Assembly (NCBI RefSeq): GCF_002906655.1
Contig: NZ_CP025794.1
Span: 1,612,001 to 1,676,000, forward strand
Length of the DNA stretch: 64,000 nucleotides
Origin: Vibrio hyugaensis
GTDB taxonomy: Bacteria > Pseudomonadota > Gammaproteobacteria > Enterobacterales > Vibrionaceae
Direction: 5' to 3'
The notes beneath the pieces are model-generated. The model was given only the letters and a program-made list of their open reading frames with translations, was not told the origin of the DNA and ran no database searches. The position numbers and the translations under genes were made by a program. Below are positions 62,278 through 64,000 of this stretch, one piece after another; the stretch's first letter is position 1; each line of letters begins with the position of its first letter.

Positions 62278-63129
62278 TTAAACTGAGAACGGGTACTGAA
62301 TTGGATCGTGGTGCTCGTAACCTTCTACCCAGAAGTCATCTAGGGTTACCCATGTTTCTAAATCTTCTAGAGATTTGATTTCTGGATTGATGTGGAAGGT
62401 TGCTGCTTTCAGAGGTTCACGCTTCAACTGGATGTCACGCATTGGCGCAAGCTGATCTTCGTAGATGTGTGCATTAACAATCTTATGATAAGCCTGACCA
62501 GGTTTCTTACCTGTAATTTGCGCCATGATTGCCAAGAACACATACACTTGAACCATATTGAAGTTCAGACCTAGCGGAACGTCACAAGAGCGCTGCGTGC
62601 TGTTTAGGTACAGCGTGTCACCTAACAGTGAGAAGTGGTGGCTGTACATACATGGGCGCAAACACCCCATATGGAACTCACCAGGGTTGTAGAAGTTTAG
62701 GATTTCACCACGGTCATCAACACCGCGCGTTAAATCATCCACAATCTTACGCAGCTGGTCGATATGACCGCCATCTGGCTTCGCCCATGAACGACCTTGA
62801 ACGCCGTATACACGTCCCATGTCGTCTTCACCCTTGCGGAATGGGTTGTTCAGCCATGCTTCATTTAGGTTTGCGTTCGCATCCCATGTTTTCGTACCTA
62901 ACTTACGGAAGTCTTCAGCGTTGTCGTAGCCACGGATATAACCAAGTAGCTCAGCAACTGCCGCTTTCCAAAAGCTCTTACGTGTCGTTACTAATGGGAA
63001 TTGGTTGTTGGCAACATCGTAGTTCAAGTCTGCGTTGATCACTGTTAGGCAGCGTTTGCCTGTGCGTTCGTTTTCAACCCAAGTGCCTTGGTCAACGATA
63101 CGCTGACACAAATCTAAATACTGTTTCAC
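62278..63129 (-). CDS. thyA: ThyA, thymidylate synthase
   Basis: ThyA methylates dUMP to dTMP using methylene-tetrahydrofolate. The 283 residues carry the nucleophile Cys in LRPCMY (C160), the phosphate-binding [11 protein letters not shown] (about 177-187) and the folate/dUMP segment [10 protein letters not shown]. It is longer than the 264-residue E. coli enzyme because of an insertion around 85-110, the form found in vibrios. It lies 9 bases downstream of lgt, the conserved lgt-thyA operon. Confidence 0.97.
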   Translation of the reverse strand: MKQYLDLCQRIVDQGTWVENERTGKRCLTVINADLNYDVANNQFPLVTTRKSFWKAAVAELLGYIRGYDNAEDFRKLGTKTWDANANLNEAWLNNPFRKGEDDMGRVYGVQGRSWAKPDGGHIDQLRKIVDDLTRGVDDRGEILNFYNPGEFHMGCLRPCMYSHHFSLLGDTLYLNSTQRSCDVPLGLNFNMVQVYVFLAIMAQITGKKPGQAYHKIVNAHIYEDQLAPMRDIQLKREPLKAATFHINPEIKSLEDLETWVTLDDFWVEGYEHHDPIQYPFSV

Positions 63130-63138
63130 ACCAATTCC

Positions 63139-63960
63139 TTACTTCGTTTCTGCTTGGACTTTGTCTTGGTAAAGACCACGTTTGTACGCCCAAACCATCA
63201 TAAGCACACCTAGAATGATCATTGGTGAAGATAGGATTTGCCCCATCGAAATATAGCCACCAAATAAACCAAGCTGTGCATCCGGTTCACGGACAAACTC
63301 AACTAGGAAACGGAATGTACCATATCCAGCTAAAAATAGCCCTGATACAGCACCCAAAGGACGAGGCTTTTTAATAAACCAGTTCAAGATTAAGAACAGT
63401 ACGATCCCCTCTAGGAACATCTCATAAAGCTGAGATGGGTGACGTGGAAGCGGTCCACCATTCGGGAAGATAATCGCCCATGGTACGTCTGTCACACGGC
63501 CCCAAAGCTCACTGTTCATAAAGTTACCCATACGGCCCATACCAAGACCAAATGGTACAAGCGGAGCCACAAAGTCTGCCACGCCAAAGAAAGTTCGACC
63601 ATTCTTGTGCGCGTACCAGAACATGGCAGTAATCACACCCATTAAACCACCGTGGAACGACATGCCGCCGGTCCAAACTTTAAATAGGTACAAAGGGTCC
63701 GCTAAGAATAAATCGAAGTTGTAGAAAATCACGTAGCCAACACGACCACCAATCACAACCCCAAGGAACCCCGCAAACAACAAGTCAGAAACTTGCTCAC
63801 GTGTCCAACCACTGCTCGGCTTATCTGCGCGGCGGTTTGCCAGCCAAAGTGCGAACATGAAGCCGACAAGGTACATCAAACCGTACCAACGAACAGAAAC
63901 AGGACCAATAGAGACTAAAACCGGATCAATATTGGGAAATTCAAAGTATCCCTGAGACAT
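63139..63960 (-). CDS. lgt: Lgt, prolipoprotein diacylglyceryl transferase
   Basis: Lgt adds diacylglycerol to the lipobox Cys of prolipoproteins, the step before LspA. The 273 residues form seven membrane segments. The active-site residues H103 (SFHGGLMG) and the signature [14 protein letters not shown] with R143, N146, N149 and E151 are intact and numbered as in E. coli. It heads the lgt-thyA unit; its promoter lies beyond 63960, partly outside the window. Confidence 0.97.
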   Translation of the reverse strand: MSQGYFEFPNIDPVLVSIGPVSVRWYGLMYLVGFMFALWLANRRADKPSSGWTREQVSDLLFAGFLGVVIGGRVGYVIFYNFDLFLADPLYLFKVWTGGMSFHGGLMGVITAMFWYAHKNGRTFFGVADFVAPLVPFGLGMGRMGNFMNSELWGRVTDVPWAIIFPNGGPLPRHPSQLYEMFLEGIVLFLILNWFIKKPRPLGAVSGLFLAGYGTFRFLVEFVREPDAQLGLFGGYISMGQILSSPMIILGVLMMVWAYKRGLYQDKVQAETK

Positions 63961-64000
63961 AACTCATTCTCTTCTTATTACTAATAAAACAGGTGGACTT

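Overview
The window is Vibrio chromosome, most like the V. parahaemolyticus/alginolyticus/campbellii group; I cannot name the species. Support: an HlyU regulator, an NptA-type Na+/phosphate cotransporter, Vibrio-style enlarged PstC and PstA, the gene order phoB-phoR-pstS / ppk-ppx / pstCAB-phoU, and enteric-like synteny around clpB, rluD, bamD, raiA, pheA, tyrA and aroF. Almost all of it is core genome. I see no prophage, IS element, integron or CRISPR array.

Layout. 1-12.7 kb: the end of an outer-membrane beta-barrel gene, then a phosphate/polyphosphate island (pstC-pstA-pstB-phoU, divergent ppk-ppx, and phoB-phoR-pstS) with PhoB boxes at three promoters. 12.8-17.5 kb: rdgC, the tRNA-hydroxylation gene trhP with its ferredoxin yfhL, an unknown gene, mepA and a DUF1904 gene. 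17.8-23.8 kb: a complete rRNA operon on the minus strand (16S, tRNA-Ala, tRNA-Glu, 23S, 5S, tRNA-Asp, tRNA-Trp, terminator) with its promoter. 23.9-33.5 kb: clpB (heat-shock promoter), pgeF-rluD, bamD, a lytic transglycosylase, raiA with CRP sites, then pheA behind a phenylalanine-rich leader peptide and attenuator, and yjjX. 33.6-41.9 kb: trpR-slt, ettA, a PilZ protein, an M23 endopeptidase, and tyrA-aroF with TyrR boxes. 42-45.3 kb: peptidoglycan recycling (nagZ, anmK, murQ). 45.3-50.5 kb: two small envelope proteins and a pyruvate-type BtsT/BtsS/BtsR locus. 50.6-58.8 kb: ispH, fkpB, lspA, ileS, ribF, murJ and rpsT. 58.9-64 kb: hlyU, nhaR, nptA, a 325-bp palindromic repeat element, thyA and lgt.

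Together the genes cover phosphate sensing, import and storage; aromatic amino acid synthesis with attenuation (Phe) and repressor sites (TyrR); cell-wall synthesis and recycling; and ribosome production, modification and hibernation. The most striking non-coding structure is an 11-copy array of an ACCRCTYA-like motif at almost exactly 20-bp period, upstream of the BtsT-type transporter and next to the matching LytS/LytTR two-component pair. It looks like a greatly expanded BtsR operator.
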